DNA of 64,000 nucleotides from Platanthera guangdongensis (GCA_039583875.1 CM077165.1:73210757-73274756), one strand, 5' to 3'; shown: positions 46,515 to 58,400, counted from the stretch's first letter. Translations and numbers: made by a program. The notes: a model not told the origin generated them from the letters alone.

Positions 46515-49500
46515 TTAGTCTAAGTTTATCATACCTAGGTCAATTTTGAATCTATTGAACTTAGCTTCTTCTAGTGGCTTAGTAAACATATCAGCTACTT
46601 GTTCATCTGTTTTAACATATTCAAGTGAAATATCTTCTCTTTCTACATGTTCTCTAAGAAAGTGATATTTAATCTCAATATGTTTTGTCCTACTATGAGA
46701 TACAGGGTTATTAGCTATTGAAATAACACTTGTAGAATCACAGTAAAGTGGAGTTCTACTTACCTGAAATCCATAGTCCTCTAGCTGATGTTGAATCCAC
46801 AGAAGTTGAGCACAACAACTTCCTGCAGCCACATACTCTGACTCAGCTGTGGAGATAGCCACACTAGTCTGCTTTTTGCTGCTCCATGAAATTAGAATTC
46901 CACCTAGGAATTGACAGGTTCCAGTAGTGCTCTTTCTATCCTCTTTGCATCCTGCAAAGTCTGCATCTGAATATCCTATTAGATCAAAGTCTCCATTCCT
47001 AGGGTACCAGAGGCCTAGATAGGGAGTGCCCTTTAGATATCTCAAAATTCTCTTGACTGCAGTCAAGTGAGACTCTTTGGGGCAGGCTTGATACCTGGCA
47101 CAAACACATGTAGCATACATGATGTCTGGTCTACTAGCAGTTAAGTACAATAGGGAGCCAACTATCCCTCTATACAAGGTTTCATCCACAGGTTTCCCTG
47201 CATCATCCTTGCTAAGAGACATACTTGACCCCATAGGAGTCTTCATGGTGCTGGATGAATCCATACCATACTTCCTTATGAGTTCTAGGGTGAACTTGGA
47301 CTGACAAATGGACAAACCACTTTCAGTCTGTTTAACTTGGAGACCCAAGAAAAACTTCAGCTCTCCCATACTACTCATTTCAAACTGACCTTGCATAAGT
47401 TTTGCAAACTTTTTGCAAAGGCTGCTTTCAGTAGACCCAAATATAATGTCATCTACATATATTTGGACAAGTATGACTTTGCCTCTAGATTCCCTAAGGA
47501 ATAGAGTCTTATCTATTTTCCCCCTTGAGAACTTGTTCTCAATGAGGAAACTAGATAGGGTTTCATACCAAGCTCTAGGAGCTTGCTTTAACCCATATAA
47601 AGCTTTCCTAAGTCTATAGACATAATGAGGTAGAGTTGGATCAACAAAACCTGAAGGCTGCTCCACATAGACTTCTTCTTTAAGATTACCATTTAAGAAT
47701 GCTGACTTGACATCCATCTGGTAAACCTTGAATCCTTGATAGGTTGCATAGGCCAAGAACATCCTTATGGCCTCCAGTCTGGCTACTGGGGCAAAGGTTT
47801 GATCAAAATCAATACCTTCTTCTTGCCTATATCCTTTTGCAACCAGTCTTGCTTTATTCTTTATGATGACCCCTTGTTCATCCATCTTATTTCTGTAGAT
47901 CCACTTAACTCCTATTACATTGTGGTCTTTAGGTTTTGGAACCAATTCCCAGACCTTGCATCTCTTGAACTGATTTATCTCTTCTTGCATAGCTTCAGTC
48001 CATTGTGGATCTTGTATTGCTTCTTCAAATCTTTTAGGTTCAACTTGAGACAAAAAGCTGGAATAAATTACAGCATTCTGATATCTGCTCCTTGTTTGAA
48101 CTCCTTGTCTTGGATCCCCAATAATCAGCTCTACTGGATGATCTCTAAGATGCCTGTGGGCTGGAGGCATCCTAGCTTCAGGTTGAACCTCTTCAGCATC
48201 TGCATCATGCTGTATACCTTGGATTTCTTCAGCAACTGGCACATGTAGTTCTCCCCCTGGACAGCAGCTACTTTCCTCTCCTTGCTGTCTAGCAGCTGGC
48301 ACTTCTTCTATAGTAAGCTTGTCCAATTTCTTTGTCAAACCTGTGGGGCTACATACATTGCTAGACAACTCATTGTTAATTAGTTTTGTCTCATCAAAAA
48401 CTACATGCACTGATTCTTCTACAACTTGTGTAGTCAAGTTGTAGACTCTATAAGCCTTACTATTATTGCTGTACCCAACAAATATTCCCTCTTGGGACTT
48501 GGCAGCAAACTTTGTTAAGTAAGACTTCCCATTGTTAAGTATGAAGCATTTACAACCAAAGATCCTAAAATAGGATAGGTTTGGTTTCCTGCCTTTCACT
48601 ACTTCATAGGGGGTCTTGTTTAGCCTTTTAGTGATGGTAGCCCTATTTATCACATGACATGCAGTGTTAACTGCTTCAGCCCAGAAATATTCTGGCAGTA
48701 ATGTATCACTAAGTAGGGTTCTACCAGCCTCTATCAAGGTCCTATTCTTCCTTTCAGCAATGCCATTTTGCTGATGTGTTCTAGGTGAAGAGAATTCTTG
48801 AAATATCCCAAAGTCTTCATATAGTTTTGTCATGCTTTCAGACTGAAACTCAGTATCATGGTCACTTCTAATTTTGACCACAGTACTATTTAGTTCATTC
48901 TGAATTTGCTTGACAAAGCTGGAGAAGACACTAGGTGTTTCAGATTTCTGCCTTAAGAAGAACACCCAGGAAAACCTTGAGTAGTCATCAACAACTACAA
49001 AGGTATAGACCTTCCTACCTAAGCTGTGAACTGGCATTGGACCAAATAGATCCATATGCAAGAGGTATAAACACCTCACAGCATCTTTGTTATCTATGCT
49101 TCTAAAGGTGGATTTAGTCTGCTTGCCCTTTTGACAAGCTGAGCAAATACCATCTTTGACACACTTAACTTGAGGACCATTCCTCACTAACTCTTTGCTA
49201 AAGAGTTTGCTAATAGTCTTGTAGTTAAGATGAGCTAGCCTCTTGTGCCACTTGACACAATGAGAGACTGTCTCATCAGCTATAAGACAAACAGGAGAAC
49301 CATTGTTCTCAATCATAATGTCTAGACAGTAGACATTCCTCTTTCTATATCCTGTCAAAATGATCTCTTGATCACTTGACCTCTTGATATGACAACCATT
49401 TTTAACAAATGAGATGTCATACCCTACATCACTTAACTGACTTATACTTATAAGGTTGTGTTTCAACCCTTTAACATAAGCCACTTGAGTAATGGTAACA

Positions 49501-49682
49501 AGGTTTGAAGAAATGTTACCAAACCCTTTGATGATTCCTTTTTCAGAACCACCAAAGGTCACTTTAGGACCATTTTTGATTGGAATATAGTCCTTCAGTA
49601 GTCCCCTTGTTCCAGTCATATGTCTGGAACATCCACTATCCAAGTACCATGTTGAGGTATGGCCACTTGGATTCACCTGCAA
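46515..49682 (-). CDS. pol: A1 pol: protease, integrase, RT, RNase H (intact)
   Basis: 1055 codons without a stop. The aspartic protease [13 protein letters not shown] has Asp at residue 15. The integrase HHCC finger is at about 145-180 (CSACQKGKQ); the DDE residues are in [15 protein letters not shown] and [10 protein letters not shown] has [20 protein letters not shown] and the catalytic YVDDIIFG near residue 740. RNase H has [16 protein letters not shown] and ends [13 protein letters not shown]. All catalytic residues looked for are present. The protease signature and the third ORF place it in the SIRE lineage. The frame is the same as gag, with a single TAA between them at 49691-49689. 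The products would cut Gag, copy the RNA and insert the DNA. Confidence 0.95.
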   Translation of the reverse strand: MQVNPSGHTSTWYLDSGCSRHMTGTRGLLKDYIPIKNGPKVTFGGSEKGIIKGFGNISSNLVTITQVAYVKGLKHNLISISQLSDVGYDISFVKNGCHIKRSSDQEIILTGYRKRNVYCLDIMIENNGSPVCLIADETVSHCVKWHKRLAHLNYKTISKLFSKELVRNGPQVKCVKDGICSACQKGKQTKSTFRSIDNKDAVRCLYLLHMDLFGPMPVHSLGRKVYTFVVVDDYSRFSWVFFLRQKSETPSVFSSFVKQIQNELNSTVVKIRSDHDTEFQSESMTKLYEDFGIFQEFSSPRTHQQNGIAERKNRTLIEAGRTLLSDTLLPEYFWAEAVNTACHVINRATITKRLNKTPYEVVKGRKPNLSYFRIFGCKCFILNNGKSYLTKFAAKSQEGIFVGYSNNSKAYRVYNLTTQVVEESVHVVFDETKLINNELSSNVCSPTGLTKKLDKLTIEEVPAARQQGEESSCCPGGELHVPVAEEIQGIQHDADAEEVQPEARMPPAHRHLRDHPVELIIGDPRQGVQTRSRYQNAVIYSSFLSQVEPKRFEEAIQDPQWTEAMQEEINQFKRCKVWELVPKPKDHNVIGVKWIYRNKMDEQGVIIKNKARLVAKGYRQEEGIDFDQTFAPVARLEAIRMFLAYATYQGFKVYQMDVKSAFLNGNLKEEVYVEQPSGFVDPTLPHYVYRLRKALYGLKQAPRAWYETLSSFLIENKFSRGKIDKTLFLRESRGKVILVQIYVDDIIFGSTESSLCKKFAKLMQGQFEMSSMGELKFFLGLQVKQTESGLSICQSKFTLELIRKYGMDSSSTMKTPMGSSMSLSKDDAGKPVDETLYRGIVGSLLYLTASRPDIMYATCVCARYQACPKESHLTAVKRILRYLKGTPYLGLWYPRNGDFDLIGYSDADFAGCKEDRKSTTGTCQFLGGILISWSSKKQTSVAISTAESEYVAAGSCCAQLLWIQHQLEDYGFQVSRTPLYCDSTSVISIANNPVSHSRTKHIEIKYHFLREHVEREDISLEYVKTDEQVADMFTKPLEEAKFNRFKIDLGMINLD

Positions 49683-49688
49683 AACAAA

Positions 49689-51731
49689 TTAATGAACCTT
49701 AGAACCCAAAGTAATCTTGGGTCCTTGGTGATTGTTAGTTTGCAACTTGACAATGCTACCTACTGGCTTTCCACCAGGTAACTTGCTACTCACCTTGGCA
49801 CTGGCATTGTGCCAACAATCCATTGCAAAATGGCCAATCTTGCCACAACACCAGCATTCAAACTTGTTGTACCTTTGCTTAGGTACAACCTTTGCTGTCT
49901 TGACTACAGCAGGCTTGTTGAATGTTGGGGCTTTGCCCTTGGACTTAAACTTGGACTGCTCAGTCCCTGCAGGTCTAACAAAACCCAGTCCAGCCTTGCC
50001 TTTATGATGAACAAATTCATCAATTAAAGGTAGCACTGATTTAGGTTTTGAAAACCTAGCAACCAAGTCCTTCTCCTTCTGAAGATTGTTCTCCAGACAC
50101 TTAATTTGATCATTCTTAAAAGTGATAGTTCCCATCTGAATCACAGTAATGTGTTTCAGCCTGGCTACCTCATTCAGTTTTTGATCAAATTGCTTCTCAA
50201 AATCAGTTGCAGCAGCTTTAAGTTCAGCAATTTCCTTTGCCTGACTTTTGGCAAGGGATTTGCTTTTCTTATAAGCCTGTAACAGCACCTTATATTCATC
50301 TATGAGCTGATGAATATCCTCCTCAGACTCAGATATATTCTCATCACTTGATGAAGAAAAATTTGATTCTGAACTTGAACAAGAAACTGAACTTGAACAT
50401 GAACCTTGTACCTGACTGGGTCCTGGCTGCTCCAGGATTTTGGCACTGTCTGTCAAAGCCATTAGTCCTTGGCAATGACTGTCTTCTTGTTCATAAATTG
50501 ACTCCAAGATCTGCATGAATTCTTCCTCTTCTTCTTCAGCAAATAGCCCTATGTAGGCTTCAGCATCAGTATCAGTGTCTGAAGAAGAAATATCTGAAAG
50601 AGTCTTCTCATTCTTGGCAACAAAAGACTTCTCTTTCTTCCCTTTGAAGTGAGTCTTTTTCCTGTCACTGGATTCTTTTCTTTTCTCAGGACAATCTGCA
50701 ATAACATGACCCTGTCTATTGCAGCAGTAGCACACAATCTTTGATCCAGTTGCCTTGCTTGTCTTTGTCTTTTTCCTGTCCTTCTTTGAAGGCTTTTTCT
50801 CCTGATACAAGACTTCTTTTCCCTTGTAAGTAGATGGTCTGGACCTCCACTGTTTCTTCTTCAGGAATTTCTGAAAGTGTCTAGTGAAGGCAGCAAAGTC
50901 TTCATCACTTTCACTGCTTGTAGACTTTGTACTGACAGACTCTTCTGACTCAGATTCAACTACCTCTGGAGGTGGAGTTGATGACTTAGTCATGCATTTT
51001 CTGGGAACTTCTGTCTTGAAAGCAACAGTCCTTTCCTTGTGCTCAGTCCTAGTAGATTTCTCCTCCTCTTTCCTCACTGTCAGCTGCATCTCATATGACA
51101 ATAACTTGCCAAACAGTGTAGGAGGTGGAATTTCTCCCAACTTTGCCATTTCTCTTATGACACAGATCTTGGTGTCCCAATCTTTGGTTAGGGACCTTAG
51201 GAATTTGTCATTCAGTTCATAGTTGCTGAACTCTCTTCCATAAGACATGAGTTCATTAACTATTCTATAGAACTTCTTGTAGCATTCAGTGATGCTATCT
51301 CCCTTTCCTTGCCTAAAGCTCTCATACTCTTGATTAAGCAAGGACTTCCTATCTTGCCTAACTTCTTCAGATCCTTCCATATATACTATAAGAGTGTCCC
51401 ACATCTCTTTTGCTGTCTTACAGTGAATTAAGTTCTGAAAAGTGGCATCATCAATGGCACTCACTATTATGTTCTGAGCCCTCTTGTCCATGGTGGCTAG
51501 GACAATTTCATCCTTGGTCATCTCAGAGAAATCCTTTGGAGTCCTCTGATTTGCATCCAATACTGAAATCTTCATTGGCACAAAAAGCCCTTCCTTTACT
51601 GTGATGTATATTCTGGGGTCAGAGGCTTCCATAAATAGCCTTACCCTCTCTTTCCAGATTCCAAAGATCTCCTTCCTGCATATGGGTAACTTCATGGAAC
51701 CCAACTCTTTGTGATTCTCATAAGAACCCAT
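49689..51731 (-). CDS. gag: A1 gag, 680 codons with two zinc knuckles
   Basis: Starts at ATG 51731 (MGSYENHKELGSMKLPICRK), about 110 bp inside the primer-binding site; A2 starts at the same place. The capsid-like N-terminal third includes EMWDTLIVYMEGSEEVRQ and NELMSYGREFSNYELNDK. Zinc knuckle CYCCNRQGHVIADC is near residues 332-345, an acidic/serine-rich part at about 390-460, a coiled-coil-like part at about 480-560, and a second knuckle CWCCGKIGHFAMDC near 624-637. It ends at TAA 49691-49689, in frame with pol. A stop at the same place in A2 suggests it is a feature of the family. Confidence 0.94.
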   Translation of the reverse strand: MGSYENHKELGSMKLPICRKEIFGIWKERVRLFMEASDPRIYITVKEGLFVPMKISVLDANQRTPKDFSEMTKDEIVLATMDKRAQNIIVSAIDDATFQNLIHCKTAKEMWDTLIVYMEGSEEVRQDRKSLLNQEYESFRQGKGDSITECYKKFYRIVNELMSYGREFSNYELNDKFLRSLTKDWDTKICVIREMAKLGEIPPPTLFGKLLSYEMQLTVRKEEEKSTRTEHKERTVAFKTEVPRKCMTKSSTPPPEVVESESEESVSTKSTSSESDEDFAAFTRHFQKFLKKKQWRSRPSTYKGKEVLYQEKKPSKKDRKKTKTSKATGSKIVCYCCNRQGHVIADCPEKRKESSDRKKTHFKGKKEKSFVAKNEKTLSDISSSDTDTDAEAYIGLFAEEEEEEFMQILESIYEQEDSHCQGLMALTDSAKILEQPGPSQVQGSCSSSVSCSSSESNFSSSSDENISESEEDIHQLIDEYKVLLQAYKKSKSLAKSQAKEIAELKAAATDFEKQFDQKLNEVARLKHITVIQMGTITFKNDQIKCLENNLQKEKDLVARFSKPKSVLPLIDEFVHHKGKAGLGFVRPAGTEQSKFKSKGKAPTFNKPAVVKTAKVVPKQRYNKFECWCCGKIGHFAMDCWHNASAKVSSKLPGGKPVGSIVKLQTNNHQGPKITLGSKVH

Positions 51732-51842
51732 GTTTCTTGAAGTTCTTGAATTTCTTGAATTTCTTGAATCTGTTTTCTGACTTAGACTGTTTCTGCCAAA
51801 CAGGATCTCCTTAGACTGTTAGTCCTTGTTTTGAGGAACCTG

Positions 51843-51854
51843 GCTCTGATACCA
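51843..51854 (-). other. A1 primer-binding site
   Basis: On the - strand TGGTATCAGAGC lies two bases inside the 5' LTR and is fully complementary to the 3' end of initiator Met tRNA. Confidence 0.92.
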
Positions 51855-51856
51855 CT

Positions 51857-53955
51857 TGAATGATATGGTACCTAAACACCTAGAGGGGGGGGGGGTGAAT
51901 AGGTGACCTAATCCTTTTCTAACTTTGTTGGCAGCCAAACAGTTATATCACAGATTTCTAACTAGTTTATTACAGCAATCAACAATAATCAAACAAACAC
52001 AGATCATCCACAGCACAAACACAGCACAGCACACAGTGTTTTATAGTGGTTCCCCAAGATATGGGTACATCCACTTTCCCCCTTCGCCTATCTAGCAGTG
52101 TACTAGATTCGGCCTAACTTCTCCACTGTCTCAGAACCCAAATTGGTTCCTACCTCAGGCCCAAAGCCTTACACTCAGCTTTATCCCAAAGCCTACACTC
52201 AGCCAATCAAGGCCTACACTCAGCCAATCCAAGGCCTACACTCAGAGATCTATATCTCCTACACTCAGGCTAACAAGCCCTACCCTCAGCCTTTATAAAT
52301 ATAGGCTTACAATCACTCAGATCCAATGGATCCTACAAGTTACAAATGTAATACAGATAATGACTCTACAACTCAGAATTACAGGAGGGGAGTTGAGAGA
52401 TTCTTGATGAGTTCTTGGAAGAACTCAGCTGGATTCACCCTGACTTAGCTTTCTTCAAAGCTTCTTGAGTAGAACTGAATAAGGCTGAATCCTCTGCAGT
52501 TGTTCCTTGACCTCTGCTACTTAAGATCCAGAATTGATTCTGAATCCTTCTTCTCAGCCTAGTTCCTGAGGCTGATTTCTTGGAAGGAGCCCTCTCTCTC
52601 CAACTTCTTAGATCTGCAAATGGAATGCAAGATCTTCTTGTGTTGATACTTTGTGTACCACTTTTCTGATTACTTGAATAATCTGTACCACTTGTTAATC
52701 ACTTGATCAATTCTTTCAACAACAGTTTCTGTAAACTGTGGGTGCCTATTTATAGCCCTTCTTCATGGTAACCGGCTGGTCCGGTTCATAACTGACTTCT
52801 GACATCTCTGACAGTTGCTGTAGACCGGCTGGATCGACAGCTGTCATGTCAACCAGTCACTTCTTGAAAATCTCTAACTGTTTATAAGTGTCGAGACTTT
52901 CTGTCTTTAAGTGTCGACACTTATAGTCCAAGTGTCGACACATGTTGTATAAGTGTCGACACAAGTCTACAAGGTGTCGACACAATTCCTTGTATGTCTC
53001 AACACAGATTCTTCTGCATGTGTCGACACTGAAATTGAGTGTCGAGACAAGTACTTGTTCTTCTAGCTTATGCTGTATTCTTCTAAGTGTCGACACATCT
53101 CCTTTGTGTCGACTCAACTTCTTGTGTTGAATCTGTCTAGTGTCGACACTGCTTCTTGGTGTCGACACATAGTCTTCTATGTTGAATCTTGCTGAGTGTC
53201 GACACAGCTCCTTGTGTCGACACACAGTCTTGTCATTGAGACTTCAGCTGAGTGTCGACACATTCCTTTAGTGTCGACACTTGTACTTAGAATAATTTGT
53301 TGCTCTTTCTGTTCTTTGCTAAGTGTCGACACAGCTCCTTGTGTCGACACTTTCTTCCAGTGTTGAGTCTTCAGCTGTGTGTCGACACATTGTTCTGACA
53401 CATACTTCAAATGTTGACTCTTCTGCATAGTGTCGACACTTTGTGTTGAGTGTCGACACTTACTTCAAGTGCTGACTCTTCTGCATAGTGTCGACACATT
53501 GTGTTGAGTGTCGACACTTGTACTTAGACTCTGCAGACTTTTGCTGAGTGTCGACACAGCTCCAAGTGTCGACACTTTCTGGTGTAGACACAGCTTCACT
53601 GACTGTCGACACAGCTCCTTGTGTCGACACTTTCTGTCTGTACTTTTCTTCACTGAGTGTCGACACAGCTCCTAGTGTCGACACTTTCTGTCTGGTGTCG
53701 ACTCTGCTTCCCAGGTGTCGACACAATGACTCCAAGTGTCGACACTGCTTGTCTGGGTGTCGACACATAGTCTTCTCAAGTGTCGACACTTTCCCTCTGG
53801 GTGTCGACACATGGACTTAGAAACTTTTTGCTTCAGTTCAGTACTTTCTTAACCTGCACAAGTAACTCAAACATACATCAAATACATTATGATGTATATC
53901 ATTGAGATGGGTGAGGCTTCTTCAAATCAGGTACATTTGACCAATGTACCCAACA
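51857..53955 (-). repeat. A1 5' LTR
   Basis: 2099 bp, + strand TGAATGATATGG to TGTACCCAACA. Array at 52888-53810, TATA box (TATAAATA on -) at 52754-52747. Transcription would run leftward through the primer-binding site into gag. Confidence 0.95.
52888..53810. repeat. GTGTCGACAC palindrome array, A1 5' LTR
   Basis: Near-identical to the array at 41787-42709. Of the few LTR differences, several fall in palindromes (for example GTGTCGAGAC and GTGTCGACTC here against GTGTCGACAC there). Confidence 0.94.
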
Positions 53956-53960
53956 GCAAT

Positions 53961-54976
53961 CGGCGGAAAGTAGTGCACCGAGGGACGTGCCTATAACACC
54001 TCCTTCAGCTGAAACCATCAGATTGGTTGCTAAAGTAGTCTTTGCTATGATTAATGCCCAACCTGTAGGACAAATGGACCATGTACCACCTGTTAATGAG
54101 CAAGAACAGATTAGTGCGGCAGAGCCTAGAGTGGTAGAGCGCGTGACAGTTGATCAGGTAGCACCAAGGAGAGATACGGAGAAGCAGCTCAAGCATGTAA
54201 TGAGCTTTAATCCTCCAATGTTAGACGGGATTGGAACGCCAACTCAAGCTGAGGATTGACTCTCTACGATAAAGAGGGTTTTGACGACCACAGAAACTGT
54301 TGAGTGGCAGAAGACCACCATAGTGACCTTCCTATTGGATGGTGAGGTGAGGCTGTGGTGGGACGAGTTGGAGGTTCATCTCTTAGTGGGAAGGCAACTT
54401 GCGGATGTGTCTATGGAGTAATTCTCAAGGTTGTTCCTGGCTAGATATCTACCCCCTGCTCAGAAGCTGGAGATGGAGAATCAGTACCTTGGTCTGACTC
54501 AGGGAGGCAGAAGCGTGGATGAGTATCTCCACGCGTTTACGTGGTTGGGTCGTTATGCTGGTGCTATGTTTTCGGAAGAGGAGCGGAAGACCAACATATT
54601 CTATGAGGGTCTACGTGGCGACCTACAACTTCTCCTTACTGGGCCTAAGGTGCAGGGCTTCCTAGCCTTGGTCAATTCGGCCCGGTCATTGGAAAAGGTC
54701 GTGAAGAAAGTTCAAGAGAAGAAGGATCCAGGGGAAAAGAAGTCAGAGTTAAAAGTGCCAAATGCAAAGTCGGGTTTCCGTAGATGGAACAAGAAGCCGA
54801 AGACTTCGAACTCAGCCCCTTCGTCTGGTGCGGCAGGGGCGAACACAAGTCGAGTCCCAGGAGCGTGCTATAACTGCAGAAAGATGGGGCATTTTGCTCG
54901 TGAGTGTTGGAGCGAACGTGCAAAGTCCGAGAGGAAGCCTGGAGCAACCTACGAAGAAAAAAAGGGAAGGCGGTAG
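53961..54976 (+). pseudogene. Tekay gag
   Basis: Resumes in frame directly after A1; the few codons before the insertion lie left of 40756. Gypsy Gag features are the block with LLDGEVRLWWDELE, then FLARYLPPAQKLEMENQYL, and a zinc knuckle CYNCRKMGHFAREC at about 54867-54908. Stops at 54257-54259 (TGG to TGA) and 54419-54421 (probably CAA to TAA), and a one-base loss in an A-run near 54960 that shifts the frame before the protease linker. The true start codon was not identified. Confidence 0.87.
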
Positions 54977-55467
54977 AGTCAACCGCATCCCACCATGCTC
55001 CAGCCCAGCCTAGAGTTTACAACCTTGGTCTGCAAGAGGCCATAAAACAAGCTGACGTGGTGACCGGTATGAGTTAAATTATAGTAGATTAACTTTATGC
55101 GGTTGTTACCTTTTTATATGTTAGCTTACATTTGTTTGTGCTAGGCTTCGTGTTGATTTTTGATTGTCCGGCGAGAGCCCTGTTTGATACGGGAGCTTTG
55201 TATTCCTTCTTGTCCGAACGATTAGTATCGCGCATCGGAGTCTCTTCCCCGATGGCTAAAGACAAGTTGGATGTGTTGTTGCCCAATGGGTGCTCAATGC
55301 GCGTGGATAGAGTCTGTGTGGTTAAGATTCGGATTGGGGATCAGGATTTTGACTTGCAAGCATCGGTACTACCGTTTGTGGAGTTCGACGTAATGTTCGG
55401 TATGGACTTACTCTCGGAGCAGCGAGCATATATTGATTGCAACCAAAGAAAGTTAAGTTGGGGCTGA
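54977..55467 (+). pseudogene. Tekay protease region with a candidate 78-bp intron
   Basis: After the frameshift the linker reads to VVTG at 55066. From 55067 to 55144 the sequence has the form of an intron: GTATGAGT at the start, CTTAC and a T-rich stretch, then TTTGTGCTAG. Beyond it the frame resumes in register into the aspartic protease, LFDTGALYSF (Asp at about 55189) and DVMFGMDLL, ending at a stop at 55465-55467 after a small frameshift. The protease would cut Gag-Pol. The intron is an inference from sequence form and frame. Confidence 0.72.
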
Positions 55468-58400
55468 ATACTGATCGGGAGACTACGTTCGCGGGCATGA
55501 AGGGGTCAGGTAAGGTTTTGATGTCGGCCCTACAGTTGATCAAGGCAGTTCGGTCTGGGGCAAAGCTGTTTGTCACATTAGTGCAGACTTCAATGCCTAA
55601 GCCAAGTTTGAGCAGTATTCCAGTTGTGTCCGAATATCCTTATGTGTTTCCGGATGATCTCCCAGGAGCCCCTCCTCAGTGGGAGAATGATTTTACTATT
55701 GAGCTGGTGTCGGGTGCCAAACCGGTGTCACGCTCTCCGTATCGAATAGTGCCAAGAGAGATGGCGGAGTTGAAGGTGCAACTGCAAGAGTTTTTGGAGC
55801 AATGGTATGTGCTTCCAAGTTCATCGCCTTGGAGCGCACCAGTCCTCTTCGTTAAGAAGAAAGATGGGAGCTTGCGACTCTGTATTGACTATCGAGAGTT
55901 GAACAAGCTTACGGAGAAGAATAAGTATCTGATCCCAAGGATTGACGATCTATTTGATCAGTTGGTTGGGTCTATAGTATATTCGAAGTTAGATCTGAAG
56001 TCCGGCTACTACCAATTAAGGATAAGGGAAAGCGACATCCCAAAGACAGCGTTCAACACGCGGTTTGGGCATTATGAGTTCACGGCCATGCCGTTTGGGT
56101 TGACCAATGCGCCATCCGTGTTTATGGATTTGATGAATAGGATGTTCATAGAGTACCCGGATCGTTTCGTGATAGTTTTTATCGACGATATCCTGGTGTA
56201 CTCGCAGTGTGAGGAAGATCACTACAAGCATCTGCACCTGGTGTTGGAGACGTTGAGAAGAAATCATTTGTATGCTAAGTTCTCCAAGTATGAGTTCTGG
56301 TTATCCTCGATAGCATTCCTTGGTCATGTTGTTAGTGGTGAAGGGATAGCAGTGGATCCGGCGAAGATAGTGGCGATACGGGAGTGGCCTGTATTGACTA
56401 CCGTGGCGGAAGTCCGGAACTTTCTGAGGCTTGCCGGCTACTACAGGCGCTTTGTAGAGAACTTATCGCGGATAGCACTACCACTCACGACGTTGACAAG
56501 GAAGGATCAAAAGTTTGTGTGGTCGTTGGTGTGCGAGCGGGCTTTTGAAGAATTGAAGAGGCAGTTGACCACGACGCATATCTTATGTTCGCCGAGTGGG
56601 ACTGAATGGTTCAAAATCTTTAGTGATGCTTCGGGAAATGGTTTGGGCTGTATTCTGCTACAGCATGGGAGCGTGATAGCCTATGGTTCACGATAATTGA
56701 AGGTTCATGAGCGGAATTATCCGGTCCATGACTTAGAGTTAGCGGCCGTGATATTTGCTCTAAAGCTGTGGATGCACTATCTATACGGTGTGAAGGTCGA
56801 CATCAACACCAATCATAAGAGCCTGAAGTACCTGTTGGATCAGAAGGACCTGAACATGAGGCAGCGGAGGTGGATGGAGTTCCTAGGGGACTACACCTTC
56901 GAGATACATTATGTGCCTCGGAAAGGAAATGCAGTGGCAGATGCATTGAGTTGCAGGGTTCCTGCGCGAGCCAACTGGTTGTCGGTACATGATGAGAGTT
57001 TGGTCAATGATTTGGAGGCATTGGAGATAACTTGTGTCTACAAGAAGTCTAGTGCCGAGGAGAAATTGTTTTGGACAGAGGTGCAGTATGACCTAGCTGA
57101 TAGAGTTCGGCGGGCATTGGTTCAGGATAGCAGCATGAAGCAGATCTTGGATGAATCTTTGGATGAGTCAAATTCCCAACTTGTTGTTGAAGATGGACCA
57201 CTAAGGAGGAACGGTCGCCTATGCATTCCTAGTGCGGATAATCTTCAGGAGGAGTTGATGTACGAGGCTCATCATACCAAGTACTCAATCCACCCGGGGA
57301 GCACAAAGATGTATAAAGACATGAAGAAGTTGCTCTGGTGGCCATGATTGAAGAAGGATGTAGCACTTTATGTGGCCAAGTGCCAGACGTATGCCCTGGT
57401 AAAGACGGAGTGTCAGAAGCCCGGGGGTTTCTTGAAATCCCTACCTATCCTAGAGTGGAAATTTGAAGACATTTCTATGGATTTTGTGCATGGTTTTCCA
57501 AAGTCGCAGAGGGGAAACGACGCCATCTAGGTGGTCATAGATAGATTGAAAAAGGTGTCGCATTTTATTCCGAACAGGAAGGAAGATCCGGTGGAGAAGT
57601 TAGCCAAACTCTATGTGGATAATATTGTACGATTGCATGGTATGACCCACAGTATAGTTAGTGACCGAGATGGACGCTTCACATCGAATGACTGGAGGCT
57701 GGTGCATAGTCTGTTGGGAACTAAGTTGAGTTTCAGCACAACCTTTCATCCGCAGACTGATGGTCAGACCGAGCAGGTCAACCGGACGATGGAGGATATG
57801 CTCCGTATGTGCGTCTTGGATTTCGTAAAGCAGTGAGAAGATCACCTGTACATAGTGGAGTTTGCATATAACAACAGTTATCAGGTGAGTATTGGAATGA
57901 CGCCTTTCGAGGCCTTGTATGGGAGAAAGTGCCGCACACCATTGTCTTGGTTGGAGACAGGCGAATCGAAGCTATACAAACGTCAAACGGTAGAAGACTC
58001 CACTTTAATGATACGTACAGTTCAGGAAAGGTTGAAGATCGCTCAGGACAGGCAGGCAAAATACTATAACGCCAAACATAGGAATGTGGAGTTCGGTGTT
58101 GGCGACTGGGTGTATTTGAAAATCAAGTCATTTAAGGGTGTCTCGTGGGTTCGACGCTTGAAGAAGCTGAGTCCGAGATACCTTGGACCATTTGAAATCC
58201 TGGAGCGTGTTTGCGAAGCCGCGTATCGATTGAAGCTGTCAGTGGAGTTGAGTGGGCTACATGATGTGTTCCACGTATCGGTGTTGCGGAAGGCGGTGCA
58301 AGAGCCTTCGCAAGTCATTGCGGTCGATCAAGTGCTGGTTGATTATGGGTTGACGACGAAGGTCAAGCTAGTATGCATTGAAGACTTGGAGGTTAAGCGA

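Larger units (their letters stand above)
40757..53955 (-). mobile_element. SIRE-type copia element A1, nearly intact and young
   Basis: LTRs 40757-42854 (2098 bp) and 51857-53955 (2099 bp), flanked by GCAAT (40752-40756 and 53956-53960). On the - strand: primer-binding site, gag (680 codons), pol (1055 codons), palindrome array with TATA box, ORF3, polypurine tract. I count about 14 base differences between the LTRs, near 99.3% identity, so the insertion is recent. Gag and pol have no stops except the one between them; ORF3 has one internal stop. It lies inside gag of the Tekay element. Confidence 0.95.

Noticed and set aside
47119..48248. Frames on the + strand opposite A1 pol (also 16157-16663, 49732-50027 and others)
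   Set aside because: Antisense shadows of well-supported gag and pol frames.
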